DNA from: Glaciecola punicea ACAM 611
GTDB lineage: Bacteria; Pseudomonadota; Gammaproteobacteria; Enterobacterales; Alteromonadaceae
Reading direction: 5' to 3'
DNA: 64,000 nucleotides
NCBI RefSeq assembly: GCF_000252165.1
Contig: NZ_BAET01000033.1
Coordinates: 174,832 to 238,831 of the forward strand
Positions within the stretch are counted from its first letter, which is position 1, and the number at the start of each line of letters is the position of its first letter. The notes under the pieces were generated by a model. The model worked only from the letters and a program-made list of their open reading frames with translations. It was not told the origin of the DNA and did no database searches. The position numbers and the translations under genes were made by a program. Shown in pieces: positions 17,814 to 27,736 of this stretch.

Positions 17814-19076
17814 TCAATTCTCTCTAATAAGTTTGTAAGCATGTACGTTGCAATAAACCATTGCAATTGACGTTAGCATTGCAGATACGATAGGAACCGC
17901 CTCAATTTCATATCCCAGCCGAATAGTATAAATCGTTAATGGGAGCATCAGCACAGTAGTAACTAAAGACAGGACCAACTGAATATTTATTTTTTCAAAT
18001 GCATTTAAAATAACCGCACCAGAGTAGGCAATAGCTTGAGTCGAAACTAACAGTGCAAAAAACATAGCCTGATGTCTTGTTACTTCGAGTTTTGACCCTG
18101 TCCAAACTTGAACTATGTATGGTGAAAAGTAAGCAATAATAAATGCAGCAATTGTAAATATTAATGACAAACCTATCATCTTGAAATAAAGGCTACGAAT
18201 AGATCTAAAATCACTTGCAGCCCTGTGAGTTGTTATTTCTGGCCAAAATGCACCAATAACTATACTAAAAAAACTTAAGCCAAAAACAAATATTTTATTC
18301 ACTATGTCAAATTGTGCTGCGTGCTCACTAGACAAATAAGAATAAACAATAATTGTGCCTAGTGAATAAAGAACCAGTGATGAAACTTGTAAGCCGAAAA
18401 ACTTTAAGCCTAGTTTAATGCGGATGAAATCGAATTCAACCTTTAATATTTTATTAAAATCATAGATCCTGATATTTAGAATTTTCATCGCTTTTGACGC
18501 GACTAACAAAATTGATATTGAGTAACTAATAACGAACGAAACCGCAAGTAGGATAAGCCCTATCGAAACATCAAGTAAGTATACCCCTGTGATCATGGCA
18601 AAGAATATTAAAGTATTCAAAAACATCAAGCCAGAATCCATAGCGATTTGTCTAGCTCCTTGCAGCACAAAGCTAGCGACACGCAGTGGAAATAAAATAA
18701 TTATGGGTAAAAAAAGTGACATTGACACAATCAAATTTTCTCTGAAAAAGTTGACCGAGAAAAGTGTAAACAAAAATATCAAAACAATAACAAACGAACT
18801 AAAAACGCTTAGTTTTATCACTTGGTAAAACTCATCATGGGCTAACTCAGGTTTGCCGATTGCCACCGCTTTTGAAACCGAGTTTTTCAGAGCATTACCC
18901 ATTCCAAAATCAAATAAAGTTACCCACACTATTAGCGATGTAAGCGCAGCCCATAAGCCATAGTTGGTAACGCCTAATATTTCCAAAAGCAGTGGTACCA
19001 TCATCAATGACAATGTCATTCTTAATATTTTAAATAAGACTGAGTAGGAAATATTTTTAACGAGCATAACTTTCAT
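17814..19076 (-). CDS. Wzx-type oligosaccharide flippase
   Basis: Polytopic membrane protein of 420 residues with about twelve hydrophobic helices and the MATE/PST-family N-terminus (SVLFKILRMTLSLMMVPLLLE). Asn-Gly-Leu-Trp (YGLWAAL) after the second helix is common in Wzx proteins. It would flip lipid-linked repeat units to the periplasm for the Wzy-like polymerase. A second flippase gene lies at 47607-48929 beside the secretion operon. The acetyltransferase gene starts 2 bases downstream. Confidence 0.86.
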   Translation of the reverse strand: MKVMLVKNISYSVLFKILRMTLSLMMVPLLLEILGVTNYGLWAALTSLIVWVTLFDFGMGNALKNSVSKAVAIGKPELAHDEFYQVIKLSVFSSFVIVLIFLFTLFSVNFFRENLIVSMSLFLPIIILFPLRVASFVLQGARQIAMDSGLMFLNTLIFFAMITGVYLLDVSIGLILLAVSFVISYSISILLVASKAMKILNIRIYDFNKILKVEFDFIRIKLGLKFFGLQVSSLVLYSLGTIIVYSYLSSEHAAQFDIVNKIFVFGLSFFSIVIGAFWPEITTHRAASDFRSIRSLYFKMIGLSLIFTIAAFIIAYFSPYIVQVWTGSKLEVTRHQAMFFALLVSTQAIAYSGAVILNAFEKINIQLVLSLVTTVLMLPLTIYTIRLGYEIEAVPIVSAMLTSIAMVYCNVHAYKLIREN

Positions 19077-19144
19077 TCATAACAAGGATTTCATATTCCT
19101 GTAGAAACAATACTTTCTTAATATTCATTACTTACTGATAAGCG

Positions 19145-20068
19145 TCATGATTTTGCGCTCTTAATTACAACTTTTATTAAATTCAAAAGTGTTCTTAGCA
19201 GCTCGTTACTTGGATAGGGTAATAAACGCAACGCTCTCCAAACGTAAATACTTGCCAATTTCAGTTTTTTATTTACTATCTCAGCAGAAGCAGAGCGAAT
19301 GTAACTTGCAGCTAAAGAAGTATTAATAAAACTTCTTTTTGCATACCCAAAATCGATAGTCTGGCGAACATGAAATCTTGTGTTCTTTTCAAACGTAAGA
19401 ACACTGGTGGTCCTTGTAATTGATGAGTCAATGACTCTATATGCAGACAAAACATCGTTCAGATAAAAAACCTTGCCCTTGCCAAGGCTATGAAGTAAAA
19501 ACGGTAAGTCTACAATTTTTGAGTCTTTTGGGACTATAACTGACCAGTCCTTAATATATGGGTTTCTTACTACGATTGAACAGCTTTGAATTCCAGATTG
19601 ACAGGCTTTAAATATATCATTTATCGAACCGGCAACTCCCTTCTTTATTCTCCTTTGCTTTGTAACCACGCCATCTTCATTTACTTCACACACATTGTGG
19701 TGCACTAGATTTACCTCAGGATTCTTTTTTAAAATATCTAGCTGAGTAGATAGCTTTCCAGGTAGCATAAAGTCGTCACCATCAAGAAATACAATATACT
19801 CACCCGTCACTTCCTCCATTAGCTTACAAAAATTTTGTGCAACACCCAGATTTTGTGAATGATTAAATACCTTCATAGAAAAGTTATCAGGCGCTATTTC
19901 TATTTTCTCAAGAATATCTTTAGTGCAGTCTGTTGAGCAGTCGTTCCCAACTAAAATTTCCACTTCTGCATCAGTGTCTTGTTCCACAATACTATTAATA
20001 CATTTGGCAATATATTTTTCATGGTTGTAGGTTAGGGTTACTACATTTACCTTATTCAAGTTCAACAC
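19145..20068 (-). CDS. Family 2 glycosyltransferase
   Basis: GT2 enzyme of 307 residues. Motifs are VNVVTLTYNHEKYIAKCINSI at the start (split by typical GT2 spacing), VGNDCSTDCT and the metal site FLDGDDFM. The C-terminal region is soluble and weakly conserved. It overlaps the stop of the Gfo/Idh/MocA gene by 17 bases, placing it in the deoxysugar part of the cluster. It may transfer that sugar, an inference from position only. Confidence 0.86.
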   Translation of the reverse strand: MLNLNKVNVVTLTYNHEKYIAKCINSIVEQDTDAEVEILVGNDCSTDCTKDILEKIEIAPDNFSMKVFNHSQNLGVAQNFCKLMEEVTGEYIVFLDGDDFMLPGKLSTQLDILKKNPEVNLVHHNVCEVNEDGVVTKQRRIKKGVAGSINDIFKACQSGIQSCSIVVRNPYIKDWSVIVPKDSKIVDLPFLLHSLGKGKVFYLNDVLSAYRVIDSSITRTTSVLTFEKNTRFHVRQTIDFGYAKRSFINTSLAASYIRSASAEIVNKKLKLASIYVWRALRLLPYPSNELLRTLLNLIKVVIKSAKS

Positions 20069-20999
20069 AATTTAACGTTGTTATCAGCTGAGCCATTACT
20101 GAAATTCGATTAATAACGGTAGTCTGTCTCTCACTACTATATTCGCTTTTTGATAGAAAAAATGAAAACTGCTGAGCGAAATGATCGTTTGGTTTTATGA
20201 GTATTCGTTCCGCCGAACCATCTAAGTGATTAATTTCGATTTCAGTCTCTAAGTTAAAAGGTTTAGAAAAAGCCCTGTTTACAATAATTTCTGCATCACT
20301 ATATTCTAATTTAATGTAGTTTTTGTAAATTGCACCTAATCCCCATGATGCTATGCCACATGCACCTTCGTTACTATAAAAAAGGGCTGCACCGGTCAAA
20401 TCTACATCATATGACTTTTGACTGAAAACCTTTCCAGAACTGAATTTACAATTCTTCAGTAATAGTAGGCTAGCAGCAATGGGATAGAACCCAATATCAA
20501 ACAGCGCACCACCGCCTTTATTTTTATCATATCGAATATTTTCTCTTTGCAAATGAGGCACCTGAAAGCAAGTAGTCAATCTTAATAGTTTTCCCAACTT
20601 TGACCTTGTCATTACCTTTTGCAAGGTTTTAAATTGCTTGTGAAAGGAAAACATCAGCATTTCGTCTAATAAAACATTGGACGCCTGAGCAATAGCAAAT
20701 AACTCTTCTGTTTGGTGTAATAAAGCAGCTATTGGTTTTTCGCATAACACATTTTTTTTTGCCAATAGAGCTAATTTACAAAAGTGGTAGTGGGTTGATA
20801 ATGGTGTTGCAATATAGACGTGCGTAACTTCAGTATCATTAAGAATATGGTCAATCGAGTTCGTAAAATTAATTGTCCCAAGCTTTGATGACAAATTCAT
20901 GTCTCGGACAAGAATGTACCTAATGTTTATATTCGCTCTTACTAGCGCAGGCACAATTGTATTTTTAACGTGATTACCGTAACCAATAATTGCAATCAT
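20052..20999 (-). CDS. Gfo/Idh/MocA family sugar-nucleotide oxidoreductase
   Basis: NAD(P)-dependent oxidoreductase of 315 residues. The Rossmann start is IAIIGYGNHVKNTIVPAL, and the catalytic EKP motif is in NVLCEKPIA. GGGALFDIGFYPI matches the substrate-domain loop with Asp and Tyr. In antibiotic deoxysugar pathways this fold supplies 3-ketoreductases acting right after a 2,3-dehydratase (KijD10-type). The next upstream gene here encodes just such a dehydratase, overlapping by 4 bases. A 3-keto reduction of a dTDP-2,6-dideoxy intermediate is therefore the best guess. Confidence 0.82.
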   Translation of the reverse strand: MIAIIGYGNHVKNTIVPALVRANINIRYILVRDMNLSSKLGTINFTNSIDHILNDTEVTHVYIATPLSTHYHFCKLALLAKKNVLCEKPIAALLHQTEELFAIAQASNVLLDEMLMFSFHKQFKTLQKVMTRSKLGKLLRLTTCFQVPHLQRENIRYDKNKGGGALFDIGFYPIAASLLLLKNCKFSSGKVFSQKSYDVDLTGAALFYSNEGACGIASWGLGAIYKNYIKLEYSDAEIIVNRAFSKPFNLETEIEINHLDGSAERILIKPNDHFAQQFSFFLSKSEYSSERQTTVINRISVMAQLITTLNCVELE

Positions 21000-21760
21000 A
21001 AAGCTGATAAAATCCCGCGAATGTGAGGGGCGATAATAGAATCTTTAGTGCGATTTATTTCAATTAACTGATTCAACGTAACCCAATGATATCTGGCCGG
21101 AGTTTCAATATCGAAAGAATCCACTTCGACAACCATCGATAAGTTCCGCTTATTCAATAACCGGCCCCCGTCTTCAGACATCCAGCGCTTGAAAACGACT
21201 GTACCGCCATTATTTTCTGGTTCCATAAATAGGTCTGAAAAAGCGGTTTTATCTCCTTTGTGTGCTTGTTTAATGTTACTAAATGTTGCTTGCAACGATG
21301 TGCTAATCTGGGTTATTCCATAGTTTCCAGGCTCCGATTTAGCCTCAACTAAGTAATGAGGTACCGCGTCAATCCGCTTTCTAATTAAACCTAAAATACC
21401 ACCATCGTAACCAACTTGAGTTAATATAGGCTGATCCCAACCGCCTTTAACTTCTCTCTGCTGTGTATTAAAGACTCGAATACCTTCAACCCTAAAAAAT
21501 TCACCTGATGCGTGAGCCAAAGAACCGCTTTTATCAAATTCCCACCCGTTGCATTCTAGTAAAGGTATAACTTCATAGGACATAGTACTTTTATTTTGTT
21601 GCTCACTAAACCATGAAACTATTTCATCTATCGTATTGTGGCTACCGCCAGTATAAAGACGCTCAAAAGCCATTTCTTTCTGCTCAAGGGTCCTGTCTGG
21701 CATGCTTTGGCCATAACAATCTAAAAATTGTTGTAATTGTTTTTCATACATTTTTTTCAT
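20996..21760 (-). CDS. NDP-hexose 2,3-dehydratase family, single-repeat form
   Basis: Protein of about 254 residues matching the NDP-hexose 2,3-dehydratase family (TylX3/EvaA type). Core motifs are SGEFFRVEGIRV, GGWDQPIL, DGGILGLI, AKSEPGNYGITQIS and LQATFSNIKQAH. Known antibiotic-pathway enzymes have about 450-480 residues with two such repeats; only one is present here. The reaction removes the C2 hydroxyl of a dTDP-4-keto-6-deoxyhexose. ATG 21760 is preferred; an ATG at 21823 would lie deep inside the upstream gene. It shares overlaps with both neighbours, so it is translated with the ketoisomerase and the reductase. Confidence 0.82.
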   Translation of the reverse strand: MKKMYEKQLQQFLDCYGQSMPDRTLEQKEMAFERLYTGGSHNTIDEIVSWFSEQQNKSTMSYEVIPLLECNGWEFDKSGSLAHASGEFFRVEGIRVFNTQQREVKGGWDQPILTQVGYDGGILGLIRKRIDAVPHYLVEAKSEPGNYGITQISTSLQATFSNIKQAHKGDKTAFSDLFMEPENNGGTVVFKRWMSEDGGRLLNKRNLSMVVEVDSFDIETPARYHWVTLNQLIEINRTKDSIIAPHIRGILSAL

Positions 21761-22163
21761 AAACCAACTTTTCAAAAGTACTGTAACAACGAACGACTCT
21801 ATCTTCTGAATATACCCTGTCATTTAATACAAGCATTACCGCATCTGCTGTAAAATTTGTCATATCTCTCCAAACGAGGCTTCCAACGCATAATGCCTTT
21901 GAGTCATTTTTCATTCGGAATTTTTGCTTTAAAATGCCATCATTTAGCTCAATATCAAAGCTACCGGCAAGACATAACATAAATTGATTTAACTCAACGT
22001 GTGCATGCCCACCTCTTGACGTTTTTTCTGACATACCAGTTAAGTAATAAATTCTTTTTACATTGAAGTCAAAATCTTTATCGTATTCCGCAATATGTAT
22101 GTTTCCTCGCTCATCAGGGAATGAACTAATTTCAACTATATTCCAACTGCTCATACTATGCAT
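21744..22163 (-). CDS. FdtA/QdtA-like dTDP-sugar 3,4-ketoisomerase (cupin)
   Basis: Small cupin of 139 residues. The family block is [20 protein letters not shown], followed by DIELNDG and the region [19 protein letters not shown]. FdtA-type enzymes convert dTDP-4-keto-6-deoxyglucose to the 3-keto isomer, normally feeding a PLP aminotransferase. No aminotransferase gene is found in this window. Start may be ATG 22163, which overlaps the rmlA stop, or ATG 22154. It overlaps the 2,3-dehydratase gene downstream. Confidence 0.82.
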   Translation of the reverse strand: MHSMSSWNIVEISSFPDERGNIHIAEYDKDFDFNVKRIYYLTGMSEKTSRGGHAHVELNQFMLCLAGSFDIELNDGILKQKFRMKNDSKALCVGSLVWRDMTNFTADAVMLVLNDRVYSEDRVVRCYSTFEKLVYEKNV

Positions 22164-23031
22164 CTCGCATTTTTATCAAATTTAATAGATATTTTTTGTA
22201 ATCGTGATTTTTTAGATTCTCTGCTATTTCTTTCAGCTCTTTTCGCGACAACCATCCATGAAAGTAAGAAATTTCCTCCAAGCACGCAATTTTCAATCCT
22301 TGTCTATGCTCTATGGTCTGAACAAAGTGGCTAGCCTCTAACAAGCTCTCGTGAGTGCCAGTGTCCAACCAAGCAAAACCTCTGCCTAATATTTCGACGT
22401 TCAATTCACCTTTTTCCAAATAAGCATTATTTATATCGGTTATTTCTAACTCACCACGATGAGATGGCTTTATCGATTTTGCAATTTCAATAACTTTGTT
22501 GTCGTAAAAATATAATCCAGTCACTGCATAATTAGATTTTGGCTTGGTTGGTTTTTCTTCGATGGAAAGTGCTCTGCCCTGAGCGTCAAATTCGACGACA
22601 CCAAATCGTTCAGGATCTTTAACTTGGTATCCAAAAACTGTGGCGCCTTTTGTCCTTGAAACAGCACTAAGTAATTTGGGAGAAAACCCTTGCCCATAAA
22701 AAACGTTATCGCCCAATACTAAACAGACGTTATCATCACCAATGAATTTTTCCCCAATTATAAAAGCTTGCGCTAAACCATCAGGCGACGGCTGCGTTTC
22801 GTAAGAAATATTAATACCGTACTTTGAACCATCATCCAATAGTCTTTTATATCCGCCAATGTCATCGGGTGTCGATATAATAAGAATATCTCTGATCCCG
22901 GCGAGCATTAACACCGAGATAGGGTAAAAAATCATAGGCTTATCATAAATTGGCAATAGCTGTTTAGATACTGCCTGCGTTATAGGGTAGAGGCGGGTGC
23001 CCGAGCCGCCAGCTAGAACTATTCCTTTCAT
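22156..23031 (-). CDS. rmlA: Glucose-1-phosphate thymidylyltransferase
   Basis: RmlA of 291 residues, the full usual length. Motifs are [42 protein letters not shown] and [17 protein letters not shown]. It makes dTDP-glucose from glucose-1-phosphate and dTTP in the cytosol, the first step of the dTDP-deoxysugar route that continues with RmlB (25995-27071). Its stop overlaps the ketoisomerase start. RmlC and RmlD are absent from the window, arguing against L-rhamnose as the end product here. Confidence 0.95.
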   Translation of the reverse strand: MKGIVLAGGSGTRLYPITQAVSKQLLPIYDKPMIFYPISVLMLAGIRDILIISTPDDIGGYKRLLDDGSKYGINISYETQPSPDGLAQAFIIGEKFIGDDNVCLVLGDNVFYGQGFSPKLLSAVSRTKGATVFGYQVKDPERFGVVEFDAQGRALSIEEKPTKPKSNYAVTGLYFYDNKVIEIAKSIKPSHRGELEITDINNAYLEKGELNVEILGRGFAWLDTGTHESLLEASHFVQTIEHRQGLKIACLEEISYFHGWLSRKELKEIAENLKNHDYKKYLLNLIKMRDA

Positions 23032-23100
23032 GTTGTCGTGCTCCCGTAAGCTTTAATCGATAAGAACCATATTGTATGTTTTGGCATCAAGATTCCTTTT

Positions 23101-23211
23101 CTAAACACTTTCGCTCGTAAGCTTATCAAGGTTAATAAGTGAACCGTTAACATTATATTTAATGTGACGAATAGCGCCTGAGCTTTCACAATTAGTACCT
23201 GATATTTTCAT
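23101..23211 (-). CDS. Possible 36-residue ORF between fcl and rmlA
   Basis: A short open frame starts at ATG 23211, three bases past the fcl stop, and ends at TAG 23101. The product begins MKISGTNCESSG and ends NLDKLTSESV. No ribosome site or relative is recognised. It could be a small gene, the tail of a decayed gene, or chance. The rest of the 183-base gap shows nothing clear. Confidence 0.2.
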   Translation of the reverse strand: MKISGTNCESSGAIRHIKYNVNGSLINLDKLTSESV

Positions 23212-23214
23212 CTA

Positions 23215-24183
23215 CTACCTTCTAAACTTATCCTGATTAGCTAAAAACCAGCTGTAGGTTCGTTCAAGACCTTTTTCAAGAGAAATAGAAGACTTCCAGC
23301 CCAGTGAATTAAGGCAACTGACATCCATTAACTTGCGTGGCGCTCCGTCGGGCTTAGTAGCATCAAATTTGATTTCGCCATTAAACCCCACTACTTTTGC
23401 AACTGTTTCGACTAATTCTTTAATAGTACAGTCGGTACCCGTGCCAACATTGATATGACTCAGCATCGAAGAGGTGTGGGTATCGTAAATTTCTTTGTCT
23501 AATCCCATGACATAAACAGAAGCGGCAGCCATATCATCAACATGCAGAAACTCACGCTTTGGTTTACCACTGCCCCATGCAACGACCTCTCGAGCATCAT
23601 TTTGTTTCGCTTCATGGAAGCGGCGCAAAAGTGCAGGAATAACGTGGCTATTCTCAGGGTGAAAGTTATCGAAGGCCCCGTAAAGATTTGTCGGCATTAT
23701 ACTTCGATAATCACGACCATGTTGCCGATTATAACTTTCGCATAGCTTTATACCTGCTATTTTGGCAATTGCATATGGTTCATTAGTTGCCTCTAATCTA
23801 CCAGTTAGCAGCGCTGACTCTGCCATTGGTTGCGCTGCTAACTTTGGATATATACACGAAGATCCTAGAAAAAGTAGTTGCTGTATATTAGTGATGTGGG
23901 CACTGTTGATAACATTGCACTGGATCATTAAATTTTCATAAATGAAGTCTGCTGGATATGTGTTATTAGCTAATATCCCACCCACTTTAGCGGCCGCTAA
24001 ATAGACCAGATCTATTTTCTCACTTTTAAAAAAAGTCAGTACCGCTTGTTGATTTAACAAATCAAGCGCTTTTCGTGAACGAGTGATCACTTCAATATTG
24101 CTATCATTGCTCAGTTCACGAACAATAGATGAGCCCACCATACCATTGTGTCCAGATACAAATACTCTTTGCTTATTATTCAT
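23215..24183 (-). CDS. fcl: GDP-L-fucose synthase
   Basis: Extended SDR of 322 residues, the standard length for Fcl/WcaG. It begins [19 protein letters not shown] (NADP site), has the GSSCIYPK and [11 protein letters not shown] blocks typical of GDP-fucose synthases, and the catalytic YAIAKIAG. It epimerises and reduces GDP-4-keto-6-deoxymannose made by Gmd, encoded directly upstream. Together they give GDP-L-fucose for the polysaccharide. Genes for GDP-mannose supply (manB, manC) are not in the window. Confidence 0.94.
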   Translation of the reverse strand: MNNKQRVFVSGHNGMVGSSIVRELSNDSNIEVITRSRKALDLLNQQAVLTFFKSEKIDLVYLAAAKVGGILANNTYPADFIYENLMIQCNVINSAHITNIQQLLFLGSSCIYPKLAAQPMAESALLTGRLEATNEPYAIAKIAGIKLCESYNRQHGRDYRSIMPTNLYGAFDNFHPENSHVIPALLRRFHEAKQNDAREVVAWGSGKPKREFLHVDDMAAASVYVMGLDKEIYDTHTSSMLSHINVGTGTDCTIKELVETVAKVVGFNGEIKFDATKPDGAPRKLMDVSCLNSLGWKSSISLEKGLERTYSWFLANQDKFRR

Positions 24184-24228
24184 AAATACCTTTCGTAGAA
24201 CTGGCTACCTTTCACTTGAATCTCTTGA

Positions 24229-25350
24229 TTAACTCTCCAAGGCTATGGCTACTTTATATCCGTGCTTTTTTAAAATCGCGTACTGCTTGGCTTTGTTAAG
24301 GTCGTTCTCAACCATTTCAGCACACATTTCTTCAACCGTAATTTGAGGAATCCAACCTAGCTTCTCTTTCGCTTTAGATGGATCACCTAACAATGTTTCA
24401 ACTTCTGCAGGGCGAAAGTACCGTGAGTCAACTTTAACAATTACGTCGCCCACTTTTAATGCAGGTGCATTTTCGCCAGTAATTGATTTTACGGTGGCTA
24501 TTTCTGCAATTCCTTGTCCTGAGAACGCAAGTTCAATACCGACTTCTTTTGCTGACAATACTACGAAATCACGAACAGAAATTTGCTTACCTGTCGCGAT
24601 TACAAAGTCGTCTGCCGTATCTTGTTGCAACATCATCCACTGCATTCGTACGTAATCTTTTGCATGACCCCAATCGCGCAACGCATCCATATTACCAAGA
24701 TACAAGCACTTGTCTAAGCCTTGAGCAATATTTGCAATGGCACGCGTTATTTTACGTGTTACGAAGGTTTCACCACGACGAGGCGATTCATGGTTAAACA
24801 AAATGCCATTACATGCATACATTCCGTATGATTCACGATAGTTAACCACTATCCAGTACGCATACATTTTGGCTACTGCATAGGGCGAGCGAGGATGAAA
24901 TGGTGTGGTTTCTTTTTGCGGGATTTCTTGTACTTCACCATATAGCTCTGACGTTGACGCTTGGTAAAATTTAGTTTTCTTTTCTAAGCCTAAAAATCGA
25001 ATAGCTTCTAACAATCGCAATGTGCCCATGGCATCTACGTCAGCAGTATATTCAGGGCATTCAAATGAAACCGCGACATGAGATTGAGCGCCCAAGTTAT
25101 ACACTTCATCAGGCTGTACGTGATTAATAATTCGCGTTAAATTAGAAGAATCAGTTAAATCGCCATAGTGTAAAAAAAAATTCTTATTACTTTCATGAAC
25201 ATCTTGATAAATATGATCAATTCTATCGGTATTGAGAGAAGAGGCACGACGCTTTATGCCATGGACTTCATATCCTTTTTCTAACAACAATTCTGCTAAA
25301 TATGAACCATCTTGACCAGTTACACCGGTAATTAATGCTACTTTTTTCAT
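24229..25350 (-). CDS. gmd: GDP-mannose 4,6-dehydratase
   Basis: Gmd of 373 residues, as usual. NADP site [18 protein letters not shown], family block [19 protein letters not shown], catalytic [13 protein letters not shown] and [12 protein letters not shown], then [16 protein letters not shown]. It converts GDP-mannose to GDP-4-keto-6-deoxymannose in the cytosol, the substrate for Fcl encoded 45 bases downstream. A 137-base spacer separates it from gmm and may hold an internal promoter. Confidence 0.95.
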   Translation of the reverse strand: MKKVALITGVTGQDGSYLAELLLEKGYEVHGIKRRASSLNTDRIDHIYQDVHESNKNFFLHYGDLTDSSNLTRIINHVQPDEVYNLGAQSHVAVSFECPEYTADVDAMGTLRLLEAIRFLGLEKKTKFYQASTSELYGEVQEIPQKETTPFHPRSPYAVAKMYAYWIVVNYRESYGMYACNGILFNHESPRRGETFVTRKITRAIANIAQGLDKCLYLGNMDALRDWGHAKDYVRMQWMMLQQDTADDFVIATGKQISVRDFVVLSAKEVGIELAFSGQGIAEIATVKSITGENAPALKVGDVIVKVDSRYFRPAEVETLLGDPSKAKEKLGWIPQITVEEMCAEMVENDLNKAKQYAILKKHGYKVAIALES

Positions 25351-25487
25351 TATTCCCTCTCCACTCTTGCTGCAAAATAAATATTTTATTTACTTACTCT
25401 TTAGTCATTAAAATTCAAGCTCTAAACTTACTGTCGTGCTAAGTAATCTTTTATTAAAACCTCAAGAGGCTTACAAATTATCTTCAT

Positions 25488-25994
25488 TTAACTGCGCAAT
25501 TGAGACAATGCGATACTGCAAGGACTTCGCTGTTTTATTATCCAGTAGATATAATTTTGTGTATATGGATGAATCAAACTGTTGTGTTCACAATCATGCA
25601 GGTTAAACCATGATAAAGACTCATGTTGCTCATCAGCCATAAAGTGCGGCTCTTCATTAAGCTCTACAAAATGGGGTAGGTTCACATAATGTGTGGACTT
25701 TTTCTCGTTAAACACACTGTCTTCGTAGAAGTGATCCCACACTCCCATCAACTTGAATTGATTAGCTTTCAAATCTAATCCTAGTTCTACAGCAGTAATC
25801 CGCTCAATTGCATTTTGCCACGCTTCATTTTTGTAAATCCTTCCACCCGGCGTAAAATAGTAATTCCTTGCAGGCGCGTTAGCTCTCTTGCCTAGTAGAA
25901 TTTTACCAGCGTAAACAATGCAGATATCGATTGAAACAAGTGGTGCATTCTCTATTAAAAAAGTAAAACCTTGCCGTGATAACTGCTTATTCAT
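25488..25994 (-). CDS. gmm: GDP-mannose mannosyl hydrolase (Nudix)
   Basis: Nudix-fold protein of 168 residues matching Gmm/WcaH. The modified Nudix box reads GGRIYKNEAWQNAIERI then AVELGLDL, lacking the usual glutamate pair as in Gmm enzymes. Gmm hydrolyses GDP-mannose or GDP-glucose and often sits beside gmd and fcl, as in colanic acid loci. It starts on the base next to the rmlB stop. It may adjust GDP-mannose flow into GDP-fucose. Confidence 0.88.
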   Translation of the reverse strand: MNKQLSRQGFTFLIENAPLVSIDICIVYAGKILLGKRANAPARNYYFTPGGRIYKNEAWQNAIERITAVELGLDLKANQFKLMGVWDHFYEDSVFNEKKSTHYVNLPHFVELNEEPHFMADEQHESLSWFNLHDCEHNSLIHPYTQNYIYWIIKQRSPCSIALSQLRS

Positions 25995-27071
25995 TTATAA
26001 CTCTTTTATTTCGCCCAAGCGTTCACGTTGATAAGAACCGTCTTGCACGTTTTCACACCATTTTTGGTTATCTAAATACCATTGAACTGTTTTACGCAGC
26101 CCTGTTTCAAATGTTTCTATGGGTGACCAGTTCAGCTCGCTACTCATTTTTGTTGAATCAATAGCATAACGACGATCATGGCCGGGGCGGTCAGTAACAT
26201 GCGTAATTTGCTCTGCGTACTTTGTGCTTTTAGGGACTAACTCATCTAATGTTTCGCAAATAGCTCGCACTACTTCAACATTCTTTTTTTCGTTATGCCC
26301 GCCTATGTTATAGGTTTCTCCTACCGCCCCCTGAGTGACTACTTTATACAACGCTCGTGCGTGATCTTCTACATACAACCAATCACGAATTTGGTCGCCC
26401 TTGCCATAAATTGGCAGCTTTTTACCTTCAAGTGCATTTAAAATAACTAAAGGAATTAATTTTTCAGGAAAATGAAAAGGCCCATAATTGTTTGAGCAAT
26501 TAGTAATTATTGTTGGTAGTCCGTAAGTGCGTAACCAAGCACGAACTAGGTGGTCGCTCGATGCTTTACTAGCAGAATAAGGACTGCTTGGTGCGTAGGA
26601 AGTTTGTTCAGTAAACAATGGTAATACACCATTGTGTTCATCTGGGTGAGGCAGGTCACCGTATACTTCATCTGTTGAAATGTGATGAAACCTGAAGGCT
26701 TTTTTTGCTTTTTCGTCTAAATAATTCCAGTACTCGCGCGCTGCTTCTAATAAAGTGTAGGTACCCACGATGTTTGTTTGAATAAACTCAGCTGATCCAG
26801 TAATGGAGCGATCAACATGGCTTTCAGCGGCTAAATGCATGACAATATCGGGTTGATAAATTGCAAAAATTTTGTCAAGCGCTACTCGATTACAAATATC
26901 AACCTGTTCAAAAGCATAGCGCTGACTGCTCGAAATACTATCAAGCGACTCTAAATTGCCTGCATAGGTAAGCTTATCTACATTAATTACACTGTCTTTA
27001 GTATTTTCAATTATGTACCGCAATACTGCCGAGCCAATAAATCCAGCGCCACCGGTGACTAAAATTTTCAT
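25995..27071 (-). CDS. rmlB: dTDP-glucose 4,6-dehydratase
   Basis: RmlB of 358 residues. NAD site [40 protein letters not shown] and the catalytic [15 protein letters not shown] are all present, as is [15 protein letters not shown]. It produces dTDP-4-keto-6-deoxyglucose, the branch point shared by the ketoisomerase and the 2,3-dehydratase encoded in the same cluster. Unusually it is separated from rmlA by the GDP-fucose genes, suggesting the cluster was built from blocks. Confidence 0.95.
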   Translation of the reverse strand: MKILVTGGAGFIGSAVLRYIIENTKDSVINVDKLTYAGNLESLDSISSSQRYAFEQVDICNRVALDKIFAIYQPDIVMHLAAESHVDRSITGSAEFIQTNIVGTYTLLEAAREYWNYLDEKAKKAFRFHHISTDEVYGDLPHPDEHNGVLPLFTEQTSYAPSSPYSASKASSDHLVRAWLRTYGLPTIITNCSNNYGPFHFPEKLIPLVILNALEGKKLPIYGKGDQIRDWLYVEDHARALYKVVTQGAVGETYNIGGHNEKKNVEVVRAICETLDELVPKSTKYAEQITHVTDRPGHDRRYAIDSTKMSSELNWSPIETFETGLRKTVQWYLDNQKWCENVQDGSYQRERLGEIKEL

Positions 27072-27151
27072 TTGTAACCTGTTCTTAATTGATAAGCCAC
27101 ATTATTTTCTCATATTCTTATTCATGTTTAATTTATAATTTTCAGCGGCGT

Positions 27152-27709
27152 CTATTTCAAGGGGCGAACACGATCTCCACTGCCCTTTCCCACAGCCGTG
27201 AGAAAAATATACTTGAAGTAATTCCTTATGCTCATCATTCGTATCATTTCGCCATCAACTTCAGCTAACTTATTCGGCGTAGACATATCGATTTGATTAA
27301 TTTGTGCGAGGCCAGTAATACCTGGCCTAACCTTATAAACCAAGTGCTCATCACGCGCTTGCGTTAACTCTGTTTGATTAAATAAACCAGGCCGGGGACC
27401 AACTAAACTCATTTCACCTTTTATCACATTGTATAGTTGGGGGAGCTCATCGAGTTTGGTTTTACGCAAAAAGCGGCCAAATTTTGTAATTGCGTTTGCA
27501 TCCGCTAAATGGCTCGCCATAGATGCCGTATTAACATTCATGGTTCGAAACTTATATAACGTGAATTCCTTTTTGTGTAAACCAACGCGCGCTTGTGAAA
27601 AGATAGGTGAACCCGTATCAAAAAGGCCAATTACATACAAAATAAGCATGACCGGAAGCAAAATTAATAAGCCCAAAAACGCGACCGCGATATCCAGTAT
27701 ACGTATCAT
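27152..27709 (-). CDS. Initiating phosphoglycosyl transferase (PglC-like)
   Basis: Small monotopic phosphoglycosyl transferase of 185 residues. One N-terminal re-entrant hydrophobic segment is followed by LYKFRTMNV, the catalytic LRKTKLDELPQLYNV, SLVGPRPGL and RPGITGLAQI. Such enzymes transfer a phosphosugar from a UDP-sugar to undecaprenyl phosphate and start repeat-unit synthesis. It lacks the extra membrane helices of WbaP. The SDR gene just upstream is often paired with it and may supply its UDP-sugar. Confidence 0.9.
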   Translation of the reverse strand: MIRILDIAVAFLGLLILLPVMLILYVIGLFDTGSPIFSQARVGLHKKEFTLYKFRTMNVNTASMASHLADANAITKFGRFLRKTKLDELPQLYNVIKGEMSLVGPRPGLFNQTELTQARDEHLVYKVRPGITGLAQINQIDMSTPNKLAEVDGEMIRMMSIRNYFKYIFLTAVGKGSGDRVRPLK

Positions 27710-27736
27710 TTTAATCCTTGAATAAGCGTTATTGTT

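Noticed and set aside
20996-23031. L-rhamnose pathway
   Set aside because: RmlA and RmlB are present but RmlC and RmlD are not seen; the neighbours belong to other deoxysugar routes.
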